Shown: positions 39,297 through 49,243, numbered from the stretch's first letter. The stretch: DNA of 64,000 nucleotides from Buttiauxella noackiae ATCC 51607 (GCF_001654865.1 NZ_LXEO01000016.1:1-64000), one strand, 5' to 3'. Notes: a model not told the origin generated them from the sequence alone. Numbers and translations: made by a program.

Positions 39297-39329
39297 GCCC
39301 ATACCCACATCACTATTCTGGGTATGGGC
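39297..39329 (+). terminator. Hairpin after ydfG
   Basis: Perfect 11-base arms GCCCATACCCA (39297-39307) and TGGGTATGGGC (39319-39329), seven bases after the ydfG stop. No T run follows, so termination may be incomplete. Confidence 0.55.
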
Positions 39330-39384
39330 GATCGTACAAATAAATGTTAAATTTGCGCGGCTCATCAACGATAAGAAAAAATTC

Positions 39385-40071
39385 ATGTCACCGTCAAACT
39401 TGCTCAACCCCACACAACCTGTAAACCAACAAATCTACCGCATTTTGCGTCGTGATATTGTTCGTTGCTTAATTCCACCTGGAACACCCCTTTCTGAAAA
39501 AGAAGTGTCTATACGGTTTGAAGTCTCACGCCAACCGGTGCGCGAAGCATTTATTAAACTGGCAGAAACCGGGCTGGTGCAAATTCGCCCACAGCGCGGC
39601 ACTTACGTGAACAAAATATCTGTAAGCCAGGTAAAGAATGGTTGTTTCGTGCGTGAAGCTATTGAGCGCGCAGTGGTGAAACGTGCAGCAAGTATGGCAA
39701 CAGATGAACATCTGTATATGCTTGAGCAATTATTGAACCAGCAACGAACCGCCATTGACCGTAACCAGATGGATGATTTCTTCCAGTTAGACGATGAGTT
39801 CCACCAGCAATTAGCTTTGGTTGCCGATTGTAGCCTGGCGTGGGATACCGTCGAAAATATCAAAGCAACCATGGACCGAGTGCGTTACATGAGCCTTGAT
39901 CACGTCACGCCACCGGAAATGTTGCTTTCACAGCATCACGATATTTTTGAGGCGCTTAAACGCAAAGATGAAGACAGTGTGGATCAGGCGATGCATCGCC
40001 ATCTGCATGAGATTAGCCAGTCAATACTGTTGATTCGCAAAGAAAAACGTGACTGGTTTAGTGAAGAGTAA
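39385..40071 (+). CDS. rspR: GntR/FadR-family repressor RspR (YdfH)
   Basis: 228 residues, same length as E. coli RspR. The winged helix-turn-helix (about 12-75) includes [20 protein letters not shown]. The FCD ligand domain has the likely metal ligands Asp136/137, His140, His184 and His206/208. In E. coli it represses rspAB. Here it converges on ydfI, and the rspA-uxaC-transporter genes lie next beyond, so it is the natural regulator of that hexuronate set. Confidence 0.93.
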   Translation: MSPSNLLNPTQPVNQQIYRILRRDIVRCLIPPGTPLSEKEVSIRFEVSRQPVREAFIKLAETGLVQIRPQRGTYVNKISVSQVKNGCFVREAIERAVVKRAASMATDEHLYMLEQLLNQQRTAIDRNQMDDFFQLDDEFHQQLALVADCSLAWDTVENIKATMDRVRYMSLDHVTPPEMLLSQHHDIFEALKRKDEDSVDQAMHRHLHEISQSILLIRKEKRDWFSEE

Positions 40072-40074
40072 TAT

Positions 40075-40094
40075 CTCGCCCGTTTCCGGGCGAG
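40075..40094. terminator. Hairpin between rspR and ydfI
   Basis: CTCGCCCG (40075-40082), loop TTTC, CGGGCGAG (40087-40094), starting 3 bases after the rspR stop and between convergent genes. The T run is weak on both strands. Confidence 0.6.
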
Positions 40095-40109
40095 TGTAGA
40101 ACGTTATAT

Positions 40110-41561
40110 TCAGAATTTTGCAACCGTCGCTTTCGCGCCGTTTTCACGCAGTGCCAGATAAGATTCAGTCACCTGGGCTACGAATTTCTCGTTAGCAGGT
40201 AAATCTTCACCAAAGATAGTTTTCAGCCCCAATAGAGCTTTAACACGGGTTTCCCCTTCCTGACTTGCGCTCACTGCTTGTTCAATGGCAGACAGCAGCG
40301 GATCACTGACCTCGATTGCATTACCTTGCTCGTCAACACCACCCACGTAACGCATCCAACCTGCGACACCCAGAGCCAGCAGAGAGAATTTGCCGCCGTT
40401 TGCCAGATGGCAGCGAATGGAATCTAACCAGCGCTGTGGCAGTTTCTGGCTACCGTCCATTGCGATTTGCCAGGTACGGTGGCGCAGTGCCGGGTTGGTA
40501 TAACGCGCAATCAATGAATCGGCATATTTCGCCAGATCAACGCCCTGCACTTTCAGCGTTGGCGCTTGTTCTTGCAGCATTAAAGCGTGCGCAGTGCGAC
40601 GATAATTCTCATCCAGCATGCATTCAGAAATGTGCTGATAACCCGCCAGGTAGCCGAGGTATGCCAGGAATGAGTGGCTACCGTTAAGCATGCGCAATTT
40701 CATTTCTTCGTATGGCAGAACATCTTTAACCAGTTCAGCACCGGCTTTTTCCCACTCAGGACGGCCAGCAACAAAGTTATCTTCGATGACCCACTGGCGG
40801 AATGGTTCACATGCGATAGCCACAGGGTCAGCGACCCCCGTTGCTTTTGCAACTTGTTCCAGAGTTTCTGCCGTAGCAGCCGGAACAATGCGGTCAACCA
40901 TAGTGGATGGGAATGTCACATGAGATTCAATCCATGTCGCCAGCTCTGGGTTAATTGCCTGAGCGTACGCTGTAATGACGTTACGTGTTACGTGGCCATT
41001 TTCTGGCATATTGTCGCAGGACATCACGCTAAATGCCGGCAAACCAGCCGCTTTACGGCGAGCCAGTGCTTCAACAATCACACCAGGTGCCGATTTCGGC
41101 TGCTGCGGATTGGCCAGGTCGTGTGCAATTAATGGATGATCGAGCAAGATAGTGCCGGTTGCCGGAGTGTGGCAGTAGCCTTTTTCAGTCACGGTTAAAG
41201 AGACAATCGCAACTTCAGGTTGAGTCATTGCGGTAAATACCGCTTCCAGGCCATCAACCTGTGCGTGAATGGCTTCTTTCACCACACCTACAACGCGGCA
41301 ATGCCATGCGTCGGCAGACATTTCTGCCACGCTATAAAGGTTGTCTTGCTGTTTCAAATCAGCAATTTGCTGTTCGCCACCAATCAGATTGACTTCGCAG
41401 TAACCCCAATCGCTGCCGTGCTCATTAGCCAGGATATCGGCGTAAACTGCCTGATGAGCACGATGGAATGCACCGAAACCAAGATGAACGATACGGGATA
41501 CCAGTTTGCTACGGTCATATTTTGGGAGAATAGCTTTTGCAGATAAGAGCTTGTTTTCCAT
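40110..41561 (-). CDS. ydfI: Mannitol dehydrogenase-family oxidoreductase (likely fructuronate reductase)
   Basis: 483 residues, of the long-chain polyol dehydrogenase family that includes UxuB, UxaB and MtlD. The Rossmann region starts [13 protein letters not shown] (25-37), SCDN is at 181-184, and the catalytic Lys288, Asn293 and His296 form K-x4-N-x2-H in KLRMLNGSH. By position it equals E. coli YdfI. Next to mannonate dehydratase and glucuronate isomerase genes, reduction of fructuronate to mannonate is the most economical role (inference). A perfect palindrome lies 38-61 bases upstream of the start. Confidence 0.88.
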   Translation of the reverse strand: MENKLLSAKAILPKYDRSKLVSRIVHLGFGAFHRAHQAVYADILANEHGSDWGYCEVNLIGGEQQIADLKQQDNLYSVAEMSADAWHCRVVGVVKEAIHAQVDGLEAVFTAMTQPEVAIVSLTVTEKGYCHTPATGTILLDHPLIAHDLANPQQPKSAPGVIVEALARRKAAGLPAFSVMSCDNMPENGHVTRNVITAYAQAINPELATWIESHVTFPSTMVDRIVPAATAETLEQVAKATGVADPVAIACEPFRQWVIEDNFVAGRPEWEKAGAELVKDVLPYEEMKLRMLNGSHSFLAYLGYLAGYQHISECMLDENYRRTAHALMLQEQAPTLKVQGVDLAKYADSLIARYTNPALRHRTWQIAMDGSQKLPQRWLDSIRCHLANGGKFSLLALGVAGWMRYVGGVDEQGNAIEVSDPLLSAIEQAVSASQEGETRVKALLGLKTIFGEDLPANEKFVAQVTESYLALRENGAKATVAKF

Positions 41562-41598
41562 TTTAAAACTCGCTGAGTAGTGAACTTGGGGACTGCCA

Positions 41599-41622
41599 CA
41601 GACTACCTGACATGGTAGTCTG
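41599..41622. promoter_or_regulatory. Candidate RspR operator upstream of ydfI
   Basis: Perfect 9-base arms CAGACTACC (41599-41607) and GGTAGTCTG (41614-41622) around TGACAT. It contains ATGGTAGT, also present just after the rspA -10. Such a palindrome fits a dimeric GntR-family repressor; assignment to RspR is inference. Confidence 0.6.
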
Positions 41623-41709
41623 CATATTGATTTGCATTAAACTTTATTACTTTTGGTATGACACAACCCCGAAAGATGTATAACAACTCACATTTATGAC
41701 ATTCAATCG

Positions 41710-43254
41710 TTAGCGCATCAGTGGCACAGGAGTCGTTGTTTTGGTTGAGTCAGCTTTTTTCTCAAGCCATAACTTCTCGTAACTACACCCCGTTAAATCC
41801 TCAACCACTTTCCGTGTCTCAGGATGAACATCTTTCTTCGCACCGTGCGCTTTCAGGCGTTCAACTTCATCCACAAAAATCTTGTGAGTCCGTTTGTTTA
41901 AACGGAACGTGAGTGCCTGCCAAAGTGCCAAAATAAGCAGTCCTGCGGTGCCAGCAAACAACAGCGTTGCAATCATATTTACCGCTGCTTCAGGTTGAAC
42001 CTGACTGCCTTTCACAAAACCGCCAAACTGCAACAATACACCGACAATAAAGGTTGCAATCGCAACGGTTGTTTTACGAGAGAACGTCATTACCGCGGCA
42101 AATAACCCTTCACGACGCTGGCGAGTGATCATTTCGTCAATGTCTGGAATGAACGGGAAAACATTCCAGGGGGTAAATTCAAGAACACAGCGTCCAACCT
42201 GGTAAACCGCAGCCAGTGTCACAAGCAGCATGATTTTGTTTTCAGTCGGGAATTGATAGACCATAAACAAACCAACTAAACACAACATCATGACGCTATA
42301 CGCAAATACATAAAGTCGTGATGGCCCATATTTGATGATGGCCATCCCTGCAACTAATGTGACAGGTAAACCCACAATACTCATGGACAGCAATGTTCCA
42401 GCTAGTGAAGAAGAAACATTCAGGCAATATACGCAGAAGAAAACAAACACCGTGTTATAAACATCTTTTGCGGTAAACGAGAGTAAATAAATAGCCAGAT
42501 GTTTTCTGAATGCTCTGACTTTAAGCGTGCTGGCGTATTCCGCGAATAATCTTCCAAGTGCAATAACTTTTTCTGAGAACGTCATTATCTTCCTTGGTTG
42601 TTCCAACTCAGCTAGCATTTCAGGGGTGAGATCACGTTCCCAGGTGACTTTCCAGGAGATAAATACGCACAACATAAACAGAACTGCGAATACCACACCA
42701 TTAATCAAATAAGCATTTGCATCATGTTCACCATAGTGGCTAATTAACAACCCTGGAATAAATGTTGCCAGGAAAGTACCTGATGCGGAAAAGAACATTC
42801 GACAGGTGGATAGCTTGGTACGAGAGTTAAAATCCTTAGTCATCTCTGACGGTAATGTTTCCCATGGAATCAGAACCATCGCTGCAATAATTTCAAACGC
42901 CAAGTAAACAGCCAGATAGAAACCAAAATTCATGCCATTCACCCATAATAAAGAGTAAACCAGCATCAACGGTGCGCCAATTAACAAGAAGAAACGTCTA
43001 CGACCAAACTTCTTACCTAAATAATTTTTATAAAAGTGGTCGGTAAAACTACCCATAAACAAACTAACAATAGCATCGACGATTCGCGCAATGGCTACAA
43101 TTGAGGCTGCTTCAACGGGAGACAAGCCAACAAACGTTGTGTAGAAAAATAATAACCAGGCGCCTATAACGGTAAAAGCACCACCACCCATAATATCCGT
43201 TACGCCATAACCGATACTAACGGGGATTGTAATTTTTTTATTGGTACGAGACAT
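41710..43254 (-). CDS. GPH-family sugar:cation symporter
   Basis: 514 residues, 12 predicted membrane helices, of the glycoside-pentoside-hexuronide:cation symporter family (MelB-like) within the major facilitator superfamily. The N-terminal signature is IGYGVTDIMGGGAF with the helix 2-3 region GSFTDHFYKNYLGKKFGRRR. The C-terminal tail (about 455-514) is long, charged and cytoplasmic. It lies 27 bp after uxaC, so it is cotranscribed, and a hexuronate or aldonate substrate is likely. In E. coli this position holds the unrelated ydfJ remnant and rspB. Confidence 0.85.
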   Translation of the reverse strand: MSRTNKKITIPVSIGYGVTDIMGGGAFTVIGAWLLFFYTTFVGLSPVEAASIVAIARIVDAIVSLFMGSFTDHFYKNYLGKKFGRRRFFLLIGAPLMLVYSLLWVNGMNFGFYLAVYLAFEIIAAMVLIPWETLPSEMTKDFNSRTKLSTCRMFFSASGTFLATFIPGLLISHYGEHDANAYLINGVVFAVLFMLCVFISWKVTWERDLTPEMLAELEQPRKIMTFSEKVIALGRLFAEYASTLKVRAFRKHLAIYLLSFTAKDVYNTVFVFFCVYCLNVSSSLAGTLLSMSIVGLPVTLVAGMAIIKYGPSRLYVFAYSVMMLCLVGLFMVYQFPTENKIMLLVTLAAVYQVGRCVLEFTPWNVFPFIPDIDEMITRQRREGLFAAVMTFSRKTTVAIATFIVGVLLQFGGFVKGSQVQPEAAVNMIATLLFAGTAGLLILALWQALTFRLNKRTHKIFVDEVERLKAHGAKKDVHPETRKVVEDLTGCSYEKLWLEKKADSTKTTTPVPLMR

Positions 43255-43281
43255 ATTCCATCCTCATCACGTAGGTAGTAA

Positions 43282-44688
43282 TCAAAACGAAAAATAGTTT
43301 TTGGCATTGTCGTGACAGATATTTTTTATAATTTTCGACAGCACTTTTTTATTGTCAGGAACCTCTCCGCGCTCTACCCAACCACCGATAAGGTTACAGA
43401 GTATGCGACGGAAATAATCATGACGAGTATAGGAAATAAAACTGCGCGAATCGGTCAGCATGCCAATAAAATTCATCAATAAGCCCTGGTCAGCCAGACA
43501 ATTCAATTGGTTTTCCATACCCCGTCGCGTGTCGTTAAACCACCAACCAGAACCAAACTGGATCGGTGATTTAATACCGTCTTCACCAGACTGGAAATTT
43601 GCAATCGTTGTTGCCACAACATCGTTGTAGCTGGCATTGAGATTATAGATGATAGTCTTAGGGAGTGAATCACGTTGAGCCATTGCATCCAACAGCCCGT
43701 TTAGACCCTGAGCCAAGTGGCATTGGTCGCTAATCGAATCAAACCCAGTATTAATCCCCAATGCATTTTTCATCCGGGTATTATTACTGCGGATTGCTCC
43801 AAAATGAATTTGCATAGCCCAGTCATGCTCTTTGTAATGCTTTGCAAGCATGATTAAAATAGCACTACTGAGAACAATAGATTCACTCTTATTTATTTTT
43901 TCTCCTTTCAGTTTGCGCGAAAAAACAATATCAACCTCAGCTTCAGTAGCGGATAAATATTGAATATCAATAGGACCATGGTCGGAAATCCGACACCCTA
44001 CTTCGTGAAACCAGTCAACCCTTTTACCAATAGCCTTACTAAAGTCAGAAAAGTCATGAATCTTAACGGAGGTCAGTTCGGATAACTTATTAATAAATTG
44101 AGAAAACGTCTTCAAGTCTTCCTCAAACACCTCATCTGGACGAAATGTTGGCAATACTTTGGTTGTGAAGTTAGAGTCCTCCTGTAATCGTTTATGATAC
44201 TCCAGGGAATCTAATGGTGAATCTGTAGTGCAAACGACTTCGACATTAGAACGAGAAATTAAACTGCGTGGTTTAAAATCATCCTGACACAATAATCTAT
44301 TGCAGGAGTCCATTATCTCATGCCAATTATGAGAACCTAGATTTTCTTGAATACCGAAGTAAAAATCGAGCTCAAGATGTGTCCAGTGATAGAGTGGATT
44401 ACCATAACTGGATTCTACCGTTTCGGCCCATGCCTGAAACTTTTCTGCCACTGTCGCATTACCAGTAATTTTATTTTCAGGGATACCATTGGCGCGCATT
44501 GCGCGCCATTTATAATGATCACCAGATAGCCAGAGCTCGGTGATATCAGAAAATGATTTATTTTCGTAAATTTCTTGTGCATTAAGGTGACAATGATAAT
44601 CGATCACCGGTAGCGACTTCGCCACCTCAGAATATAATCTACACCCTACTTCATTATTAATCATGAAACGATCGTTGATGAAACTCAT
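43282..44688 (-). CDS. uxaC: Glucuronate isomerase (UxaC paralogue)
   Basis: 468 residues, full length for UxaC, which isomerises D-glucuronate to D-fructuronate and D-galacturonate to D-tagaturonate. The amidohydrolase-type metal motif is DYHCHLN (His32, His34), with IHFGAIRSNN and GMLTDSRSF later. The gene is visibly more A+T-rich and uses more AAA/AAT/ATA codons than its neighbours, which suggests separate acquisition. Canonical uxaC normally sits with uxaA and exuT, so a second copy elsewhere is probable. It is in one operon with rspA (54 bp upstream). Confidence 0.92.
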   Translation of the reverse strand: MSFINDRFMINNEVGCRLYSEVAKSLPVIDYHCHLNAQEIYENKSFSDITELWLSGDHYKWRAMRANGIPENKITGNATVAEKFQAWAETVESSYGNPLYHWTHLELDFYFGIQENLGSHNWHEIMDSCNRLLCQDDFKPRSLISRSNVEVVCTTDSPLDSLEYHKRLQEDSNFTTKVLPTFRPDEVFEEDLKTFSQFINKLSELTSVKIHDFSDFSKAIGKRVDWFHEVGCRISDHGPIDIQYLSATEAEVDIVFSRKLKGEKINKSESIVLSSAILIMLAKHYKEHDWAMQIHFGAIRSNNTRMKNALGINTGFDSISDQCHLAQGLNGLLDAMAQRDSLPKTIIYNLNASYNDVVATTIANFQSGEDGIKSPIQFGSGWWFNDTRRGMENQLNCLADQGLLMNFIGMLTDSRSFISYTRHDYFRRILCNLIGGWVERGEVPDNKKVLSKIIKNICHDNAKNYFSF

Positions 44689-44742
44689 GTTGCTTCTCCA
44701 TTGTTCATCTTATGGTTATTTAAATTTAATTTGATGAGTGGA

Positions 44743-45957
44743 TTACCAGTTCCACAATGTGCCATCTTCTAAGCGAGCAACCGGTAAATAAGCGGGTTCG
44801 TAGGGATATTTCGCGGCCAGTTTTTCATCGAATTCAATGCCGAGCCCGGGTTTATCACCTGGGTGCATATAACCGTTATCAAACGTCCAGTTATGCGGGA
44901 AAACTTCCAGCATCTGCTCGGAGTAGCCCATATATTCCTGGACGCCAAAGTTCGGTACCCACAGGTCAAAATGCAGCGCGGCAGCCATGCAAACAGGAGA
45001 AAGATCGGAAGGCCCGTGAGAGCCAGTACGCACCTGATAAAGCGAGGCAAAATCAGCAATACGGCGCATACCCGTAATGCCCCCCGCATGTGTAATAGTG
45101 GTGCGGATGTAATCAATAAGCTGTTCTTCGATAAGCTGTTTGCAGTCCCAGATGCTGTTAAACACCTCACCAACAGCAATTGGCGTGACGGTATGCTGGC
45201 GAATCAGGCGGAAACACGCCTGATTTTCTGCGGGTGTTGGATCTTCCATCCAGAAAAGGCGATGTTCTTCGATGCTTTTACCAAAACGCGCGGCTTCGAT
45301 TGGCGTCAGGCGGTGGTGCATGTCATGTAACAAATGCTCGTTGAAACCAAATTTGTTGCGCACTGCCTCAAACAATTTCGGTGTGAAATCGAGGTATTTC
45401 TCCGTCGACCATAACTGTTCTTCTGGCCAGTCGCCTTTGGTTGCTGGTTCGTAAGACAAGCCTTTGCCTTTTGCCATACCGTAGGTCGTTTTCATTCCCG
45501 GCACGCCGCATTGCACTCTAATAGCTTTGAAGCCCATCTCTTTATGGCGCGCGTAATCTTCCAGCACGTCGTCGATGGAATGACCGGTGGTGTGGCAATA
45601 AACCATCACCCCTTCACGCGATGCCCCACCCAACAACTGGTAGAGCGGCATGTTGGCGGCTTTTGCTTTGATGTCCCACAACGCCATGTCGACGGCTGAA
45701 ATCGCAGACATGGTTACTGGCCCACGGCGCCAGTAAGCGCCTTTATAGAAAAACTGCCAGATATCTTCGATGCGGTGCGCATCGCGACCAATGAGCTGCG
45801 GGCAAACGTGATCTTTCAGATACGATGCAACCGGTAATTCGCGACCATTTAAAGTGGCATCGCCGAGGCCTGTTAACCCATCGTCGGTGGTGATTTTTAG
45901 CGTGACAAAGTTGCGCCCAGGGCAAGTCACAAATACTTCTGCTTTTACAATTTTCAT
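44743..45957 (-). CDS. rspA: D-mannonate dehydratase-family enolase protein RspA
   Basis: ManD/RspA of the enolase superfamily, 404 residues. Active-site residues of ManD are visible: Arg147 (KAIRVQC), Tyr159 (TTYGMAKG), metal ligands Asp212 (LLHDMHH), Glu238 (WMEDPTP) and Glu264 (VGEVFNS), with His214. It dehydrates D-mannonate to 2-keto-3-deoxygluconate; some family members are slow and may have another substrate. First gene of the rspA-uxaC-symporter unit. E. coli pairs it with rspB, which is missing here. Confidence 0.95.
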   Translation of the reverse strand: MKIVKAEVFVTCPGRNFVTLKITTDDGLTGLGDATLNGRELPVASYLKDHVCPQLIGRDAHRIEDIWQFFYKGAYWRRGPVTMSAISAVDMALWDIKAKAANMPLYQLLGGASREGVMVYCHTTGHSIDDVLEDYARHKEMGFKAIRVQCGVPGMKTTYGMAKGKGLSYEPATKGDWPEEQLWSTEKYLDFTPKLFEAVRNKFGFNEHLLHDMHHRLTPIEAARFGKSIEEHRLFWMEDPTPAENQACFRLIRQHTVTPIAVGEVFNSIWDCKQLIEEQLIDYIRTTITHAGGITGMRRIADFASLYQVRTGSHGPSDLSPVCMAAALHFDLWVPNFGVQEYMGYSEQMLEVFPHNWTFDNGYMHPGDKPGLGIEFDEKLAAKYPYEPAYLPVARLEDGTLWNW

Positions 45958-46021
45958 TCAGGTTTCCTTACAACACATCAGATCATTAGTCTTCAATGAG
46001 GAAGAAATTAACCCTGACCCA

Positions 46022-46040
46022 ACTACCATACAAGTATATG
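46022..46040 (-). promoter_or_regulatory. rspA promoter -10 with candidate RspR site
   Basis: On the minus strand TATACT (46039-46034) is a good -10, overlapped and followed by ACTTGTATGGTAGT (46035-46022), an imperfect palindrome. ATGGTAGT recurs in the palindrome before ydfI. No -35 consensus is seen, which suggests an activator; TGTGA occurs further upstream (46067-46063), a CRP half-site. Confidence 0.5.
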
Positions 46041-46148
46041 AATCGAATTTTAGCGGAATGAGTCACAATTATTTTGCGACTCTTGCATAGGGTTACATTT
46101 CGAATGAGAAGGCGGCGGGGTTATTTTTAGAGGGAAAAGAGGAATTGT

Positions 46149-46475
46149 TCAGGCACGGCTCCAGCCAGCAACAATGATCAACATGCCGCAGAATGCGACT
46201 GTCGCGCCTACCCAGTCATAAGTACTTAATTTGACCCCATCTACCCAACGTAACCACAGCAAGGCGGTAACAACGTACACCCCGCCGTATGCGGCATAAA
46301 CGCGCCCGCTGGCAGCTGGATGAAAGGTTAATAACCAGACAAATATCGCAAGGGAGAAGGCTGCGGGAATCAACAATAGTGGGGAACCGTCACGTTTTAA
46401 CCATAGCCACGGTAAAAAGCAGCCGATGATTTCAGCAAGCGCGGTGGCAAAAAAAAGCAAGGTTGTTTTGATCAT
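46149..46475 (-). CDS. ynfA: UPF0060 membrane protein YnfA
   Basis: 108 residues, four transmembrane helices, same length as E. coli YnfA. It starts [18 protein letters not shown] at ATG 46475; the frame stays open upstream but without family support. It belongs to the drug/metabolite transporter superfamily, near small multidrug resistance proteins, and an efflux role has been proposed in Shigella. It diverges from ynfB as in E. coli. Confidence 0.95.
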   Translation of the reverse strand: MIKTTLLFFATALAEIIGCFLPWLWLKRDGSPLLLIPAAFSLAIFVWLLTFHPAASGRVYAAYGGVYVVTALLWLRWVDGVKLSTYDWVGATVAFCGMLIIVAGWSRA

Positions 46476-46585
46476 ATTGAACAATCTCTGGGATAATGGG
46501 GTCAATAATGGGTCGTCTGGTACGTATCCCACGCCATAATTTATTGACTTTAACAAGTCGGGCTTCACCCTAAAAGGAAATAGCA

Positions 46586-46936
46586 ATGAACACAATCCTT
46601 CGCAAACGTCTCACCACGGCAACACTGCCATTGGCGTTGCTGCTGAGTGCATTTGCGTTTGTTCAACCACTCCATGCTCAGACCAATAAGCTGATCATTG
46701 AATCGGGTGACAATGCGCAAACTCGCCAGGATGCGGCGATGGACAAAGAGCAATGGAATGACACACGCTCTCTACGCCAAAAAGTGAACAAACGCGCCGA
46801 AAAAGAGTGGGACAAAACCGACACGGCTTTTGATGCCCGCGATAATTGCCAGAAAAGTGCTAACGTTAACGCATACTGGGAACCTAACACCCTACGTTGC
46901 CTGGACCGCCGTACTGGTCGAACTGTCGCGCCGTAA
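46586..46936 (+). CDS. ynfB: UPF0482 periplasmic protein YnfB
   Basis: 116 residues with an N-terminal signal peptide (about 1-31, ending LHA before QTNKL). The mature part is hydrophilic with two Cys (NCQKS, LRCLDR) that could form a disulfide. Function unknown. AAAGGAAA precedes the ATG. speG follows in the same direction. Confidence 0.93.
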   Translation: MNTILRKRLTTATLPLALLLSAFAFVQPLHAQTNKLIIESGDNAQTRQDAAMDKEQWNDTRSLRQKVNKRAEKEWDKTDTAFDARDNCQKSANVNAYWEPNTLRCLDRRTGRTVAP

Positions 46937-46999
46937 TTTGGTACTGTTACCCAATAAGGCTTCTTAACAGGAGCCTTATTCACTTTGAAAGGAATTCAA

Positions 47000-47557
47000 A
47001 TGAGCCACGATCTACAAATCAAGCTTCGCCCACTGGAGCGCGAAGATCTCCGCTTCGTCCACCAGTTGGACAACAATGCAAGCGTGATGCGCTACTGGTT
47101 TGAAGAACCTTATGAAGCGTTTGTCGAGTTGTCGGACCTGTATGACAAACATATTCACGATCAGAGTGAACGCCGCTTTGTTATCGAGTGTAACGGTGAA
47201 AAAGCAGGCCTGGTCGAGCTGGTTGAAATTAACCATGTTCACCGCCGCGCTGAATTCCAGATAATTATTTCTCCTGACTATCAGGGCAAAGGCCTTGCAT
47301 CGCGCGCCGCAAAACTTGCGATGGATTATGGGTTTATGGTGTTAAACCTGTACAAGCTGTATTTGATTGTTGATAAAGAAAATGAAAAAGCTGTGCATAT
47401 CTATAAGAAGCTGGGCTTTATGGTGGAAGGTGAATTAATCCACGAATTCTTTATTAACGGCGAATACCGCAACACGATTCGTATGTGTATTTTCCAGCAC
47501 CAATATCTGGCAGAACACAAAAGCACTGGCACAATTTTAAAACCGACTGCGCAGTAA
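47000..47557 (+). CDS. speG: Spermidine N(1)-acetyltransferase
   Basis: GNAT enzyme, 185 residues, acetylating spermidine and spermine to prevent polyamine toxicity. The acetyl-CoA loop is [19 protein letters not shown] near 150 is highly conserved. Start ATG 47000 ([16 protein letters not shown]) has AAGGAA eight bases upstream; a TTG five codons earlier is unlikely. The dodecameric SpeG family is also feedback-regulated by polyamines. Confidence 0.97.
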   Translation: MSHDLQIKLRPLEREDLRFVHQLDNNASVMRYWFEEPYEAFVELSDLYDKHIHDQSERRFVIECNGEKAGLVELVEINHVHRRAEFQIIISPDYQGKGLASRAAKLAMDYGFMVLNLYKLYLIVDKENEKAVHIYKKLGFMVEGELIHEFFINGEYRNTIRMCIFQHQYLAEHKSTGTILKPTAQ

Positions 47558-47563
47558 GGCGCT

Positions 47564-47597
47564 CATCTCACCCTGCTGTATAAACCAGGGTGAGATG
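47564..47597. terminator. Hairpin between speG and ydgJ
   Basis: CATCTCACCCTG (47564-47575) and CAGGGTGAGATG (47586-47597) are perfect 12-base arms, seven bases past the speG stop and 16 bases before the convergent ydgJ stop. T runs are short. Confidence 0.7.
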
Positions 47598-47613
47598 TTG
47601 CTAACCACGAGTG

Positions 47614-48654
47614 TTACGCAAGGTTCAACGTTGCGCGGTGTTTCGCAGATTCCATACCTAATTCAATCATTTCCATAACCTGGATGGCCTGTGCCGCAGG
47701 AACCGGGTTTTCACCGTGTCCGGTCAGAGCGTCACGAATACCTGCGTAGTAAGCCGGATAATTACCCGGTACGGTTAGCAATGTTTGTTCGGCCATCACC
47801 TCGCCCTGCGCTAACGTTAATACGCCATCACGCATATCGTAGCCCCAATCCTCCTGCGGCAAACGTTCGCCCGCTTTCAGACGGTCTTCTTGTGGGTCAA
47901 GGCCATATTTGATGTAGCTGCCACGTGTGCCATGCACGATATAGCGAGCAGTTTCTGCCGCTGCCAGCAAAGTGCCATGCAGCACAACACGACGCTGCGG
48001 ATAGGCCAGCACAGCATGGAAGTAATCTGTTGCTTGCGCACCTGGACGCAATTGACCTAAATCCACGGTCAAACTAACCGGCAGACCGAAAAGATTCAGC
48101 GCCTGGTCGATAAGATGTGGCCCTAAATCGTACCAAATCCCGCTCCCGACACCGGCCTGCTCACGCCAGCGATTACGAACCTGCGGGCGGTAGCGGTCGA
48201 AATGCGATTCAAAATACGCAACTTCACCCAAAGTGCCGTCTGCCAGTAATGTTTTCAGCGTTAAGAAATCGCTGTCCCAACGGCGATTATGAAATACCGA
48301 AAGCAATAAGCCGCAGCTTTTCGCCAGAGCATCAAGCTCACGTGCTTGTGACAACGTCACGGTAAACGGTTTATCGACAACGACATGTTTACCCGCCTCC
48401 AGTGCTGCTTTAGCCAACGGAAAGTGCGTATCGTTTGGTGTTGGAATGACAATTAAATCGATATTAGGGTCATTGAACAGATGATGAGGATCAGAGACTA
48501 CCGGCATGTTTGGCCAGTCAGCATGAACTTTCGTGGCATCGCTGCTGGAGACACCCGCCAGAACCATCCCCGGCGAACCCACAATTAAGGGGGCATGAAA
48601 CGTCTTGCTGGCGTAACCGTAACCGATTAGTCCGACACGAATGTTATCACTCAT
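47614..48654 (-). CDS. ydgJ: Gfo/Idh/MocA-family oxidoreductase YdgJ
   Basis: 346 residues, the E. coli length. The N-terminal Rossmann fold reads RVGLIGYGYASKTFH, and the catalytic Lys motif is VVDKPFTVT near residue 95. The C-terminal domain has the YDLGPHLIDQAL motif. The natural substrate is unknown. It is monocistronic and divergent from cnu. Confidence 0.95.
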   Translation of the reverse strand: MSDNIRVGLIGYGYASKTFHAPLIVGSPGMVLAGVSSSDATKVHADWPNMPVVSDPHHLFNDPNIDLIVIPTPNDTHFPLAKAALEAGKHVVVDKPFTVTLSQARELDALAKSCGLLLSVFHNRRWDSDFLTLKTLLADGTLGEVAYFESHFDRYRPQVRNRWREQAGVGSGIWYDLGPHLIDQALNLFGLPVSLTVDLGQLRPGAQATDYFHAVLAYPQRRVVLHGTLLAAAETARYIVHGTRGSYIKYGLDPQEDRLKAGERLPQEDWGYDMRDGVLTLAQGEVMAEQTLLTVPGNYPAYYAGIRDALTGHGENPVPAAQAIQVMEMIELGMESAKHRATLNLA

Positions 48655-48934
48655 TTGCTTTCCTCATATTTTTGGACAATCTATTGGATACTATCCTGGG
48701 GATTGTAACAACAGGTAATTATATTGTTGCGTTCTAGTTGCGCACTCACCAGACGAGTGTCTTGTAGAGAGCAACCCTGAGCATCAGTTATGCCGCTTAT
48801 CAGCCCATGAAAACTCCTAAAAAATCAATCATGAGCATTAGGTTATATATATGAATGACTCTTTTCGTTTATTATTTGCACACACCATACGCACAGCGTG
48901 CCCTGGCCATTTACTGCATGGATAACTACACCTC
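48655..48934. other. Divergent region between ydgJ and cnu
   Basis: 280 bp. In E. coli the 41-residue membrane peptide gene blr lies here; I translated the plus strand and found no such peptide. A 24-codon ORF at 48851-48925 has no membrane helix and is probably chance. Promoters of both neighbours must lie here. Confidence 0.5.
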
Positions 48935-49150
48935 ATGACCGCTCTCGATTATTTAATGAAGTTTCGTAAAATCAGCTCGCTTGAAAGCCTTGAAAAACTC
49001 TTCGACCATCTTAATTACACTCTGACTGATAATACTGACCTGATGAATATGTATCGCGCGGCCGATCATCGTCGTGCTGAATTAGTTTCTGGTGGGCGAC
49101 TGTTTGATTTAGGTTGTGTGCCAAAATCCGCCTGGCGGTATGTTGTCTAG
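48935..49150 (+). CDS. cnu: oriC-binding nucleoid protein, Hha/YmoA family
   Basis: Cnu (YdgT), 71 residues. It has the Hha-family core [20 protein letters not shown] and the conserved [22 protein letters not shown]. It binds H-NS or StpA and modifies silencing of horizontally acquired genes, and with H-NS binds oriC. It is followed by ydgK as in E. coli. Confidence 0.96.
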   Translation: MTALDYLMKFRKISSLESLEKLFDHLNYTLTDNTDLMNMYRAADHRRAELVSGGRLFDLGCVPKSAWRYVV

Positions 49151-49243
49151 TGCTGCGACGGTAGCAAAGTGTTGAAAAAACCTTATAATCCCCCCCGCCT
49201 TATGAATCGCATAAGGAAAGTCTTATTATTTTCGGGAGGAAAC

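Noticed and set aside
48851..48925. A 24-codon ORF that might be blr
   Set aside because: It has no membrane helix and no resemblance to the Blr peptide.
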